Positions 1-5,659 of a DNA stretch of 11,495 bases are shown here, piece by piece. Each line of letters starts with the position of its first letter. The stretch's first letter is position 1. A program made the translations under genes and the position numbers. A model generated the notes under the pieces. The model was given only the letters and a program-made list of their open reading frames with translations, was not told the origin of the DNA and searched no databases. The DNA comes from Bacteroidetes bacterium ADurb.Bin302 (GTDB lineage Bacteria > Bacteroidota > Bacteroidia > Bacteroidales > Paludibacteraceae), in NCBI GenBank assembly GCA_002069025.1, contig MWBK01000191.1, forward strand, positions 1 through 11,495, in the 5' to 3' direction.

Positions 1-17
1 AGTAGTACATTTGACAT
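1..17 (-). CDS. 5' end of an unknown gene running off the window
   Basis: An ATG at 17-15 opens a frame reading M-S-N-V-L that leaves the window. It is preceded three bases upstream by TAATTTTG, a match to the Bacteroidota -7 consensus, which would give a nearly leaderless message. Only five codons are visible, so no function can be given. Confidence 0.4.
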
Positions 18-134
18 GGCAAAATTAATTTATTTGTCTTGAATAAATATGTAAGGAATTATTCAATTTTACACTTACTATCTTAGCAAGCATTTTTGGC
101 AATTCGGGTCATGAAGAGGTAAATGGATGTAATC
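18..134 (-). other. Short intergenic gap, no gene seen
   Basis: This AT-rich gap follows the PAPS-reductase-family gene. It lacks the 28-bp element seen ahead of other genes here, but it contains an imperfect GTAAG...CTTAC inverted arrangement around 50-82 and the TTTG box next to the partial gene. Confidence 0.4.
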
Positions 135-1172
135 TTAAGTCGGACCGCAGGACTCGCCATATGCGCCGGCCGGCAAAATCCAGGTCTCTGACATATCCAT
201 TTTAGTGGAAATGGTATAGACTTCGCCGCGGGCGAGCTGAATCAGCTCAGGGGTCATATGCTCATATGGAGTGCCTTTCTGAATGAGGTCTTCCACGGAT
301 TCTTTTCTTTTGATGGTCGTGTCAAATTCCTTTTCGTATCCACAAATTTTTTGAATTCCTTGGGGAGAGACAATGCTTGCAGATTTCCATTGATTGGCAT
401 TGCCGAAGATGCAGAACAGACAGGATACTCTACCCCATCCCATGTAATAAGCCGGGTGGACCCTAACTTTGTGGCGTTCAATTATTTCCCACACCATGGT
501 TTCTGACCATTCTTTGATGGGTCTGAATCTATCGACGTGACGCTTCAGGCGGCCGGCACGATTATCAGCTCTATCAGGTTCCAGCACATTATATTTTGCA
601 CGGGCTGCAGATTCCTGGGCACGCTCACCGGAGAGAACCAGTGTTCGAGAGTTATTGAATCTGTTCTGATTCCGGATGGCAGCTGCACCGATATCAATCT
701 TCAGGTAAGCTGAGCACCAGCGAACGGATAAATCTGGGGAGACCTGTGGGAATTTTCTTCTGGTTGAAGGCGTTCCGCGGGTGCCGCCAATTTCTATTCG
801 GTTATGATTCTCATCTTCGAATATGGTTGGAGCTGTGAGAGAATTCTGACGCAACATCTCGCCTTCGAATCCATTCTTTTTCCAAGAGAAGTAGACCGGT
901 ACATTCCAGTCGCTGGCAAATTTCTGCACGTATCCACGCGTGATAGGCCAGTCCATAAGAGTTGAACCCTCACGTCCGTCGATATCATGATGAAAAAATT
1001 CAATTTTATTTATAACTACACCTTGCTCAAGACAATATAAAAATAACGCTATACTGTCTTTGCCGCCAGAAAAATATATAATAATTTTATCGTATGAATG
1101 AATATCAAATCCTGAAGATTTTAAGTCATCATATTTGTAAACAACAATTCTGGGAGAGGTACGTGTTTCCAA
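135..1172 (-). CDS. PAPS reductase / PP-loop ATP pyrophosphatase family protein
   Basis: The 345-residue product carries the PP-loop SGGKDS at residues 35-40, then a CysH-like core: RWCSAYLKI at 151-159, GERAQES at 182-188 (the G-x-R-x-x-E-S signature of this family), RPIKEWS at 217-223 and a C-L-F-C pair at 251-254. The family activates or transfers sulfur species through an adenylate intermediate; it includes CysH and DndC, and phages often carry stand-alone members. Substrate and partners cannot be told from sequence. Cysteines 153, 251, 254 and 342 could hold a metal or Fe-S cluster, but this is inference. No ATG lies upstream of the PP-loop, so the only usable start is TTG at 1172. That start sits inside the 3' end of the upstream HNH gene (52-bp overlap), which suggests the original 5' end was lost or altered when the HNH gene arrived. 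Stop is TAA. Confidence 0.85.
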   Translation of the reverse strand: METRTSPRIVVYKYDDLKSSGFDIHSYDKIIIYFSGGKDSIALFLYCLEQGVVINKIEFFHHDIDGREGSTLMDWPITRGYVQKFASDWNVPVYFSWKKNGFEGEMLRQNSLTAPTIFEDENHNRIEIGGTRGTPSTRRKFPQVSPDLSVRWCSAYLKIDIGAAAIRNQNRFNNSRTLVLSGERAQESAARAKYNVLEPDRADNRAGRLKRHVDRFRPIKEWSETMVWEIIERHKVRVHPAYYMGWGRVSCLFCIFGNANQWKSASIVSPQGIQKICGYEKEFDTTIKRKESVEDLIQKGTPYEHMTPELIQLARGEVYTISTKMDMSETWILPAGAYGESCGPT

Positions 1173-1702
1173 GTTTTTCGATTAATTATATTTCGTATTG
1201 CAGTTCTTGATATATTATATTTATTAGCTAAACGTTCCTGTGTCAATGAATTTTTGAAGCGGTCTTCTAATATTTGCTGAACTATGAATTCATTGACTTT
1301 AGCATCTGGTCTTGATGTGCCTATAGAGAATATTCCAACTTTAATTGCATGGCGTTTATTTTCTGATGACGTTGACCATTCTAAATTGTCAGATTTATTA
1401 TTTGACTTGTCTCCATCTTTATGGTTAACCTCAGGTTTATTGTCAGGATTTTGTATGAATGCCTGAGCAACCAACCTGTGTAATAAATGAGCGTTACACT
1501 TTCCATTTGTTGTAAAATTGACTCTACAATATCCAAGATTAGTTGGAAATATAGTTAATATTCTACATGATGAATCTGACCATACGCGTCCTAAATTTGA
1601 TACAGAATATCTATTACTATATCCTGGAATTGTTTTCCATATCTCATTAGGGAGAACTGGACAAGTTTTTAATGTATTGGAATATTTTTTAATATAACTC
1701 AT
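1121..1702 (-). CDS. HNH homing endonuclease (NUMOD4-HNH-helix-turn-helix)
   Basis: From the ATG at 1702 the protein has 193 residues. Residues 20-41 (EIWKTIPGYSNRYSVSNLGR) are a NUMOD4 DNA-binding motif. Residues 74-112 form the HNH nuclease: HRLVAQAF, then NHKDGDKSNN and DNLEWST. Residues 150-180 look like a helix-turn-helix ending in RKTWKHV, where such proteins commonly end. Twelve more residues follow, encoded by DNA that is also the start of the PAPS-reductase-family gene. Freestanding HNH enzymes nick or cut a target site and spread their own gene. There is no room for a group I intron core around it, so it appears freestanding. A TTG at 1720 would add six residues and lies at the usual short distance from the upstream 28-bp element; I prefer ATG but cannot exclude TTG. 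Confidence 0.9.
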   Translation of the reverse strand: MSYIKKYSNTLKTCPVLPNEIWKTIPGYSNRYSVSNLGRVWSDSSCRILTIFPTNLGYCRVNFTTNGKCNAHLLHRLVAQAFIQNPDNKPEVNHKDGDKSNNKSDNLEWSTSSENKRHAIKVGIFSIGTSRPDAKVNEFIVQQILEDRFKNSLTQERLANKYNISRTAIRNIINRKTWKHVPLPELLFTNMMT

Positions 1703-1730
1703 ATTAATAAATATACTCAAGTTTTAACTA

Positions 1731-1758
1731 TCTACAAAACTTAGTTCAGGAATCTTAC
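1731..1758 (-). promoter_or_regulatory. 28-bp gene-junction element, copy M1
   Basis: On the minus strand it begins GTAAGATTCC and ends TTTTGTAGA. The TAA within GTAAGA is the stop codon of the preceding gene (1755-1991). The HNH ATG lies 32 bases beyond the TTTG box, a TTG 14 bases beyond. Confidence 0.75.
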
Positions 1759-1991
1759 ATTTGTTTTCGTAATCTTTCAATTGATTCAATCCTGTGGGAT
1801 TGGAAATCGAACCCCTTCAGGGCGTATACATTTTTTAATTTAGGATATGGACCGCCTTGGCCTTTTTCCAAAATACCTTTGCGTACATATTTTTCCAGGT
1901 CCTGGATTTCTTTTTTAGTCAGCTGGCCAATATCAGTAACTGTTTGTTTTAATGCCCGCGCACCAATTTCGGGGAGAGCTTTGTTATTCAT
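1755..1991 (-). CDS. Hypothetical protein, 78 aa
   Basis: I do not recognise this family. The protein is basic and mostly helical at its start (LTKKEIQDLEKYVRKGILEK, residues 24-43), followed by a glycine/proline turn and a second charged helix ending RIESIERLRKQM. It starts at ATG 1991, five bases after the stop of the gene at 1997-2380, so the two are probably translated from one message driven by element M2. Its stop codon lies within element M1. Confidence 0.75.
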   Translation of the reverse strand: MNNKALPEIGARALKQTVTDIGQLTKKEIQDLEKYVRKGILEKGQGGPYPKLKNVYALKGFDFQSHRIESIERLRKQM

Positions 1992-1996
1992 AAATT

Positions 1997-2380
1997 TTAC
2001 TTTTTACTTTTATTGTACATTGAAGCAGGCCAACGGGGTTTTTCAAAAGCATCTCCTCCTGAAAGGGACGGGTCAAAGATATATCCGCCATAGTCCTGGA
2101 TGTGTGTGCTGATAATACTGTGAATATTCTCCGGCGTGTCATTACATGCTTTTGACAATTTATAAATTAGCACATGGTATCCATATACACCATTGGAAAA
2201 ACATTCCAGTGCATAATGCACGGCGGCACAATTGTCGTCATCCCTGTAGTACTTTAATTCTGGGAAATATTTCTTATCAATTTCCTGAGCAGCTTTAATA
2301 AAAAAATCTGGCACCAATTGAATTCCTTTCTTTGTGCTCAATTCTCTTCGAGCATTTATGGCTTTAGTTGTACTTTTCAT
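1997..2380 (-). CDS. Hypothetical protein, 127 aa
   Basis: The family is not recognised. The N terminus is basic (KSTTKAINARRELSTKKG). The middle has an acidic stretch YYRDDDNCAAVHYALECF (44-61), and the C terminus is rich in glycine, proline and aromatic residues. There is no signal peptide or membrane segment. The ATG at 2380 sits 24 bases beyond the TTTG box of element M2. It heads a two-gene unit with the 78-aa gene that follows. Confidence 0.75.
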   Translation of the reverse strand: MKSTTKAINARRELSTKKGIQLVPDFFIKAAQEIDKKYFPELKYYRDDDNCAAVHYALECFSNGVYGYHVLIYKLSKACNDTPENIHSIISTHIQDYGGYIFDPSLSGGDAFEKPRWPASMYNKSKK

Positions 2381-2400
2381 TTGAGAGTTTATTTAAGACA

Positions 2401-2428
2401 TCTACAAAAGGGAGAGATTGAATCTTAC
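2401..2428 (-). promoter_or_regulatory. 28-bp gene-junction element, copy M2 (CTCTCCC subtype)
   Basis: It begins GTAAGATTC and ends CTCTCCCTTTTGTAGA. The TAA of GTAAGA is the stop codon of the preceding gene (2425-2760). It belongs to the subtype with CTCCC directly before the TTTG box, shared with copies M8 and M15. Confidence 0.75.
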
Positions 2429-2760
2429 GAATTGTATGAAAATAAATTTTCATCATGATTTACAGTTATATTATCATTCTGTTTATACGTCATGTGAATT
2501 AATCCATAATTGCGCCATACACTGTCAGGAACTTTTAACACTGCATCGCCCCAGTTAAAGTCATCTCCATTTTCCTGAGCAATTGTTTTGCCTTCTTCTG
2601 ACATAAGGTATGCACTTACAGCTTCGCGTAAGGCGGTTTCTGGGGAGAAATCCTTTTTTATCTCATATTCTGGTAAAATCGTAAATGTTGTAATTTGTAC
2701 TGTTGGTACTTCGCCTGGAATTATACTTACCAGATTAAATTCTTTATCTTTTGCAATCAT
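2425..2760 (-). CDS. Hypothetical protein, 111 aa
   Basis: Not recognised. The first half is rich in beta-branched residues (residues 9-30, with VPTVQITTFTILP), then a helix SPETALREAVSAYLMSEEG (39-57), then an acidic region DDFNWGDAVLKVPDSVW. It is soluble by appearance. It is the last gene of a four-gene unit (3665 to 2425) with gaps of 7, 20 and 11 bases and no element between genes, so translation is probably coupled. Its stop codon is embedded in element M2. Confidence 0.75.
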   Translation of the reverse strand: MIAKDKEFNLVSIIPGEVPTVQITTFTILPEYEIKKDFSPETALREAVSAYLMSEEGKTIAQENGDDFNWGDAVLKVPDSVWRNYGLIHMTYKQNDNITVNHDENLFSYNS

Positions 2761-2771
2761 TGTCGTAATAT

Positions 2772-3086
2772 TTATTCGTCAATTGATTCGTCCAGTTCTT
2801 CACCGGTGTATGGATTATAGATTTCGGAGTCAGACTCTACTGCTTCAGATTCGACAAGGAACAATCCTTGGTCTATGGAATAGTATAATTCCATTGAGAA
2901 CGGAGTTTTACGTATCCAATTTTTTGCCTCATCTTCTGAGTTAAATGCTTTTTGTTCCAGTAATTCTTTTAACTTGCGGGCGAAGGCTACAGGTGTTTTA
3001 TCTTCAGAAAGATAAACGTCAACAGTTTCCATCTCATCGTAGTTATGCTTACGAAGTTTTCTAACTTCTTTTACGGATTCTGACAT
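2772..3086 (-). CDS. Hypothetical acidic protein, 104 aa
   Basis: Not recognised. It begins with a short basic segment (SVKEVRKLRKHNY), continues through a predicted helix FARKLKELLEQKAFNSEDEA (35-54) and ends in a strongly acidic tail with YNPYTGEELDESIDE. No membrane segment. Third gene of the four-gene unit under element M3. Confidence 0.75.
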   Translation of the reverse strand: MSESVKEVRKLRKHNYDEMETVDVYLSEDKTPVAFARKLKELLEQKAFNSEDEAKNWIRKTPFSMELYYSIDQGLFLVESEAVESDSEIYNPYTGEELDESIDE

Positions 3087-3106
3087 TTTTTTGTTGTGTT
3101 ATGTGA

Positions 3107-3325
3107 TTAATAATATTCTGCATTTGTTACTTCACTTACCAATTTAGAATCTTGGGAGAAACTTTCATTGGTTTCTGATTGAGTGTAATCCCATGTTTCA
3201 TTCGCTTCCTCTTGAGCATACTCTTCTATTTCCTGACCATCAGGAACATCATCTTCCTCAATTTCAACGAGATGAAATTGTGTAATTGTAGCGGTCATTT
3301 TGAACTTAAAAATACGTTTTGCCAT
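3107..3325 (-). CDS. Hypothetical acidic protein, 72 aa
   Basis: I chose the ATG at 3325 (MAKRIFKFKM) over a TTG at 3349, because the longer form would run back into the upstream gene. A basic beta-rich start is followed by a very acidic remainder (VEIEEDDVPDGQEIEEYAQE, residues 20-39, and further Asp/Glu/Ser/Thr). The profile fits a small soluble binding protein or DNA-mimic-like acidic protein, but no family is recognised. Second gene of the unit under element M3. Confidence 0.7.
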   Translation of the reverse strand: MAKRIFKFKMTATITQFHLVEIEEDDVPDGQEIEEYAQEEANETWDYTQSETNESFSQDSKLVSEVTNAEYY

Positions 3326-3332
3326 ATTCTTT

Positions 3333-3665
3333 TTATATAAACGGGTCAATTATTTTATTGTTTTCCCACAACACTTCCATATTTGCATCCAATGAATGAC
3401 TGAAGTTATATTGAATTGCAACTTTGAATTCGCCCTTCTTGACATAATCGCGGATGAGTTCTTTTTCATACTCATTGTGATTATCACCTATGAGCAAACG
3501 ATAAGCAACTTTCAAACACTTTTCTTTTTGTCCAATCATCGGCAGCATGAACTCATAAGGAAATTTTCCCAATTCAGAGCTGAAGTAGATGATTCGACGT
3601 GTTTTGCCAAATCCATCTTGGTCGCTTACGCGTTCCTTGAATTCTTTGAAAGATATTTTGTTCAT
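3333..3665 (-). CDS. Hypothetical protein, 110 aa
   Basis: Not recognised. An N-terminal helix FKEFKERVSD leads into RRIIYFSSELGKFPYEFMLP (23-42) and a second charged helix NEYEKELIRDYVKKGEFKV. No membrane segment. The ATG at 3665 lies 10 bases after the TTTG box of element M3, the tight spacing typical here. It heads a four-gene unit. Confidence 0.75.
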   Translation of the reverse strand: MNKISFKEFKERVSDQDGFGKTRRIIYFSSELGKFPYEFMLPMIGQKEKCLKVAYRLLIGDNHNEYEKELIRDYVKKGEFKVAIQYNFSHSLDANMEVLWENNKIIDPFI

Positions 3666-3671
3666 GTGCTA

Positions 3672-3699
3672 TCTACAGAATTAGAATTTGGAATCTTAC
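3672..3699 (-). promoter_or_regulatory. 28-bp gene-junction element, copy M3
   Basis: It begins GTAAGATTCC and ends AATTCTGTAGA (one mismatch in the TTTG box). The next ATG is 10 bases beyond the box. Confidence 0.7.
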
Positions 3700-3701
3700 A
3701 A

Positions 3702-3947
3702 TTACATTTGTGATAAAAAACTATAGGACTCTTTCATTTCGCTCCACAATGTAGATTTGCTAATAAAGCTATCTTTTGGGAAGTAATTCCGCTTGCGGTC
3801 CAGAACAATATAAGTTCCGACATTATCGCGTTTCACCGGCTTTTGAGTTCCATCCTTAAGACAGCATTTCATTATCCAATTCAATCTTCCGGATTTGCCG
3901 CCAAAGGAGGTAAAGTTTTTTACTTGAGACAGTTCAATTTCTTTCAT
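3702..3947 (-). CDS. Hypothetical protein, 81 aa
   Basis: Not recognised. The sequence is basic, with GGKSGRLNWIMKCCLKDGTQ (16-35) and KPVKRDNVGTYIVLDRKRN (36-54), suggesting a small beta-rich fold. Single-gene unit under element M4, ATG 10 bases from the box. Confidence 0.72.
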   Translation of the reverse strand: MKEIELSQVKNFTSFGGKSGRLNWIMKCCLKDGTQKPVKRDNVGTYIVLDRKRNYFPKDSFISKSTLWSEMKESYSFLSQM

Positions 3948-3953
3948 ATGCTA

Positions 3954-3981
3954 TCTACATAATTCCAATTAGAAATATTAC
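3954..3981 (-). promoter_or_regulatory. 28-bp gene-junction element, copy M4 (divergent)
   Basis: The most divergent copy: it begins GTAATATTTC and ends ATTATGTAGA, yet keeps the 28-base length and the 10-base distance to the ATG. Confidence 0.6.
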
Positions 3982-3984
3982 AGT

Positions 3985-4254
3985 TTAACGTTTATAAAAG
4001 AACACGGTTCCACAATCATAAAGTTCATGATACCAGCCATGCTTTTTTAAGAAGGCATCCATTTTATGATGAACACCAATGATGTATTTATTCCCCTGAG
4101 CATAGTCGTCCACCAGGCTCATACCATCAATGGAGGAACCTTCTCCGGACCAGATGCTATCAGCGTGGTCAGAACCAAACATTTCACCCTCTTTAAACCA
4201 GCAGTTTGGAAACTTCTTTTTCAGCAGAGCTAACATTTCGTCGCGTGTTTTCAT
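3985..4254 (-). CDS. Hypothetical protein, 89 aa
   Basis: Not recognised. The N-terminal helix DEMLALLKKKFPNCWF is followed by a Gly/Ser/Asp-rich stretch DSIWSGEGSSIDG and an aromatic- and histidine-rich end (HHKMDAFLKKHGWYHELYD, residues 62-80). Single-gene unit under element M5, ATG 10 bases from the box. Confidence 0.75.
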   Translation of the reverse strand: MKTRDEMLALLKKKFPNCWFKEGEMFGSDHADSIWSGEGSSIDGMSLVDDYAQGNKYIIGVHHKMDAFLKKHGWYHELYDCGTVFFYKR

Positions 4255-4260
4255 AATCTA

Positions 4261-4288
4261 TCTACAAAACTGTTTTCAGGAATCTTAC
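4261..4288 (-). promoter_or_regulatory. 28-bp gene-junction element, copy M5
   Basis: A near-consensus copy: begins GTAAGATTCC, ends CAGTTTTGTAGA. Its TAA is the stop of the preceding gene (4285-4548), and the next ATG is 10 bases beyond the box. Confidence 0.78.
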
Positions 4289-4548
4289 CAATTTTTTAAA
4301 ATATATTCTTCATACTCTATTTGTCGTTGTTTTAAATGAGCGAGCATTTCATTGGATTTTAATATGAATTCTTCCAGATGGTCTGTGGGCATTTTTGTCA
4401 AAGTCCAAGGTCGAGAATTCCATATGTGGGCTTTTTTTAATTCTCTTTCCATACGAGCAATATGTTCCTGTTCTTTTTCAATCATTCTTTTGATTGAAGG
4501 AAGGATGTTTGTTAACATCTCCTGTGGAAAATCTTTAAGCTCTGTCAT
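4285..4548 (-). CDS. Hypothetical coiled-coil protein, 87 aa
   Basis: Not recognised. Two charged helices (ILPSIKRMIEKEQEHIARME, residues 15-34, and DHLEEFILKSNEMLAHLKQR, 56-75) flank a short Trp/Pro segment IWNSRPWTLTK, suggesting a helical hairpin. It is the first gene after the 60-bp dyad at 4626-4685 and also has its own element M6. Confidence 0.75.
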   Translation of the reverse strand: MTELKDFPQEMLTNILPSIKRMIEKEQEHIARMERELKKAHIWNSRPWTLTKMPTDHLEEFILKSNEMLAHLKQRQIEYEEYILKNW

Positions 4549-4556
4549 GATGCTAA

Positions 4557-4584
4557 TCTACAAAACTGTTTTTCGGAATCTTAC
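4557..4584 (-). promoter_or_regulatory. 28-bp gene-junction element, copy M6
   Basis: Begins GTAAGATTCC and ends CAGTTTTGTAGA. It lies between the 60-bp dyad and the first gene of the unit, so this gene has two candidate control elements in series. The ATG is 12 bases beyond the box. Confidence 0.75.
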
Positions 4585-4625
4585 TAAATGCTGAAATTAA
4601 TTCAGAATATGGATAATAATTATAA

Positions 4626-4685
4626 GATATACACCAAAGTTTAACCAGTTTGTAATTACAAAGAAATTAAACTTATTTGTATATC
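4626..4685 (-). promoter_or_regulatory. 60-bp symmetric dyad, copy 1
   Basis: A 60-bp dyad centred at 4655/4656. The core TTTGTAATTACAAA is a perfect palindrome. Further out AAGTTTAA mirrors TTAAACTT, and the ends GATATAC and GTATATC mirror each other. It matches copy 2 (9833-9892) at 51 of 60 positions. It sits just past a terminator, at the head of the gene series from 4548 downward, so an operator or regulated promoter is likely. Confidence 0.7.
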
Positions 4686-4708
4686 CATATTTTTAGTCAA
4701 ATTCCATG

Positions 4709-4750
4709 TTCGGAATTAAAATTAATAATTGGAGTAGAAATAAAAAAGCC
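4709..4750 (-). repeat. Conserved segment between dyad and terminator, copy 1
   Basis: The segment starting TTCGGAATT (plus strand) and running to the terminator stem GCC aligns with 9942-9982, including AATTGG, GTAGAAA and the final AAAAGCC. With the dyad and terminator it makes a two-copy module of about 150 bp. Confidence 0.6.
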
Positions 4751-4773
4751 AACTTTTTCAAGTTGGCCTTTTT
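4742..4773 (-). terminator. Bidirectional intrinsic terminator after the lipoprotein gene
   Basis: The stem GCCAACTT (4748-4755) pairs with AAGTTGGC (4760-4767) around a 4-base loop. Both flanks are T-rich in the direction of exit: six Ts on the minus strand, five on the plus strand. Confidence 0.85.
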
Positions 4774-4791
4774 GAGTTGGATGTAAATCTT

Positions 4792-4974
4792 TTAAAGAGA
4801 ATCCTGAACTGAAGTGGAATCAACCACAATAGTATCCGTTGTTGGAACAATGGTATCAACTGGTGATGGTTCTATTAAAGTAGTATCCGTGTCTGTTGGA
4901 ATTTCACTTGTTGGTGTTGAAGTGCATGCACTTAGAAACAGGATAACGATAGCTGATAAAAATAATTTTTTCAT
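4792..4974 (-). CDS. Small lipoprotein, 60 aa
   Basis: Residues 1-17 form a type II signal peptide: K2-K3, the hydrophobic stretch LFLSAIVILFL, then lipobox L-S-A-C with the modified cysteine at 17. The mature part is only 43 residues, low in complexity and rich in Thr, Pro, Ser and Asp (SEIPTDTDTTLIEPSP), like a flexible surface tether. Its gene stands alone: a terminator at 4742-4773 behind it and the RNA-island terminator at 5060-5079 in front. It lacks a 28-bp element, so it may be expressed at a different time from its neighbours, for example in a lysogen or carrier state. Small phage lipoproteins include superinfection-exclusion proteins (e.g. Cor, Llp), but nothing here shows that function. 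Confidence 0.85.
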   Translation of the reverse strand: MKKLFLSAIVILFLSACTSTPTSEIPTDTDTTLIEPSPVDTIVPTTDTIVVDSTSVQDSL

Positions 4975-5005
4975 TTTGTGTTGTATGGATTTTTAGATGT
5001 TTGTG

Positions 5006-5013
5006 CAAATAAA
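5006..5013 (-). promoter_or_regulatory. Possible promoter -7 box of the lipoprotein gene
   Basis: TTTATTTG differs from TAnnTTTG at one position and lies 31 bases before the lipoprotein ATG, followed by an A-rich leader. This is the only candidate I see in the gap. Confidence 0.3.
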
Positions 5014-5049
5014 TACCATAAAAAATCGAAAGCGAATACTAACACATTA

Positions 5050-5085
5050 AAATAAAAAACCCCGGTTGTTACGCCGGGGCTTTTT
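5050..5085 (-). terminator. Strong intrinsic terminator closing the RNA-rich island
   Basis: CCCCGG (5060-5065) pairs with CCGGGG (5074-5079) around an 8-base loop, followed on the minus strand by GGTTTTTTATTTT. The plus-strand exit also has five Ts. It lies directly after RNA element A. Confidence 0.88.
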
Positions 5086-5228
5086 AACCGTTTTGAACTT
5101 TGACGCAGGAAGACGCTCAGTTATCGAGCTATTGTCTCATCTGAACGGTTTTTGATTTTTACTTGGCTACCAGTCCATTTTTTGTTATTGGCATTCTTCC
5201 TTACCTCAATTTCTCTCATGATGGAGAG
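5086..5228 (-). ncRNA. Structured RNA element A (pseudoknot, paralogue of element B)
   Basis: Read on the minus strand the parts are: hairpin H1 (5224-5228 with 5213-5217); TTGA (5206-5209); AGGAAGA (5195-5201); conserved CCAATAACAAAAA; hairpin H2 (5175-5177 with 5164-5166); P1 strand AACCGTT (5144-5150); hairpin H3 GCTC/GAGC (5126-5129 with 5115-5118); TCTTCCT (5107-5113); TCAA (5100-5103); and P1 partner AACGGTT (5086-5092). AGGAAGA pairs with TCTTCCT, and TTGA with TCAA, crossing P1 to form a pseudoknot. Element B keeps every helix with compensating changes. A 32-codon ATG frame (5219-5121) lies inside, but its counterpart in B is interrupted by TAA and the similarity continues past its stop, so RNA is the better reading. 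I cannot assign it to a known class. Confidence 0.7.
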
Positions 5229-5240
5229 TAATGTTTTTAT

Positions 5241-5328
5241 CATCTTGCACAAGAGAGCTACGTGCCGCTCTACCTACGGGTTTCCATAAATGGTTTCCAC
5301 CTGCCGTTCGCACGTCGGTTGCAAGATG
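5241..5328 (-). ncRNA. 88-nt element closed by a perfect 9-bp stem
   Basis: CATCTTGCA (5241-5249) and TGCAAGATG (5320-5328) are exact reverse complements. Inside them ACGTGC (5260-5265) pairs with GCACGT (5310-5315), and a further CCATAAATGG palindrome sits at the tip. It lies between the tRNA-like sequence and element A. Confidence 0.5.
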
Positions 5329-5332
5329 TTGT

Positions 5333-5404
5333 ACATGAAACAGGACTCGAACCTACGACCTTCAGATGGAATCTGACGCTCTAACCTTGCTGAGCTACAC
5401 CTGG
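5333..5404 (-). tRNA. tRNA-like sequence, degenerate; anticodon UCC if read as a tRNA
   Basis: The D arm is canonical (TA, then GCTC-AGCAAGGTTA-GAGC) and the T arm is good (GTAGG-TTCGAGT-CCTGT with two wobble pairs). The anticodon arm is one or two bases short: either a 4-bp stem with loop ATTCCAT (UCC, glycine) or a 5-bp stem with a 5-base loop. The acceptor strands CCAGGTG and TTCATGT pair at only about four of seven positions. This is either a decayed tRNA gene or an RNA that keeps the elbow of a tRNA for another purpose. No CCA is encoded. Confidence 0.55.
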
Positions 5405-5406
5405 AA

Positions 5407-5429
5407 CCAGTACTCATTCTGAATACTGG
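5407..5429 (-). repeat. Hairpin directly upstream of the tRNA-like sequence
   Basis: CCAGTA (5407-5412) pairs with TACTGG (5424-5429), and TCA/TGA extends it after one mismatched or wobble position. It may be a processing signal or spacer. Confidence 0.45.
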
Positions 5430-5437
5430 CAATGATG

Positions 5438-5529
5438 GGAGTGCTTGATGGGATTGGATACCCACATAACCAATTTGCAAGTTGGTGGTTGCTTTTGGGC
5501 AACTTCAGTTTTCCTGTTACAAGCACTCC
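5438..5529 (-). ncRNA. 92-nt cloverleaf-like element closed by a perfect 10-bp stem
   Basis: GGAGTGCTTG (minus, 5529-5520) pairs exactly with CAAGCACTCC (5447-5438). Inside, in order: CAG-GAAAA-CTG, GTTGC-CCAAAA-GCAAC, ACCAA-CTTGCAAA-TTGGT and GTGGG-TATCCAAT-CCCAT. This matches the layout of a type II tRNA (acceptor, D, anticodon, long variable, T arm), with GTGCTTG followed by TA as in a tRNA. The loops lack tRNA identity: no U33-type anticodon loop and no TTCRA in the T loop. Stems kept while loops are lost suggests shape is what matters. Confidence 0.5.
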
Positions 5530-5556
5530 TGGTGCTATAGACACCTTTTATTGTCA

Positions 5557-5572
5557 GTCAAATTACTTTGAC
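5557..5572 (-). repeat. Small perfect hairpin
   Basis: GTCAAA and TTTGAC pair around four bases. It follows a tRNA-5'-end-like stretch (GTGTAGCTCAAACGGT, minus strand from about 5587) that lacks a matching second D-stem strand. Confidence 0.4.
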
Positions 5573-5606
5573 CGTTTGAGCTACACACCCGCCCTTTTTA
5601 GTTTTA

Positions 5607-5659
5607 CAATGGAGGCAATAACAATATCACTCTTGGTACCGGCGTTATTGCCCCCACTG
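5607..5659 (-). ncRNA. Hairpin with a 16-bp stem and 21-base loop
   Basis: CAATGGAGGCAATAAC (5607-5622) pairs with GTTATTGCCCCCACTG (5644-5659) over 16 positions with two G-U pairs when read on the minus strand. The loop contains GGTACC. A 40-codon frame (5703-5581) crosses it, but a stem this long is better explained as RNA structure. Confidence 0.5.

Noticed and set aside
1121..1702. HNH gene as part of a group I intron
   Set aside because: The coding frame fills nearly all space between the junction element and the reductase gene, leaving no room for an intron core.
5121..5219. 32-codon frame inside element A
   Set aside because: The aligned frame in element B is cut by TAA, and sequence and structure conservation continue past the stop, favouring RNA function.
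5274..5480. 68-codon minus-strand frame over the tRNA-like sequence
   Set aside because: Its middle (CSSARLERQIPSEGRRFESC) is the familiar translation of a tRNA gene, not a protein.
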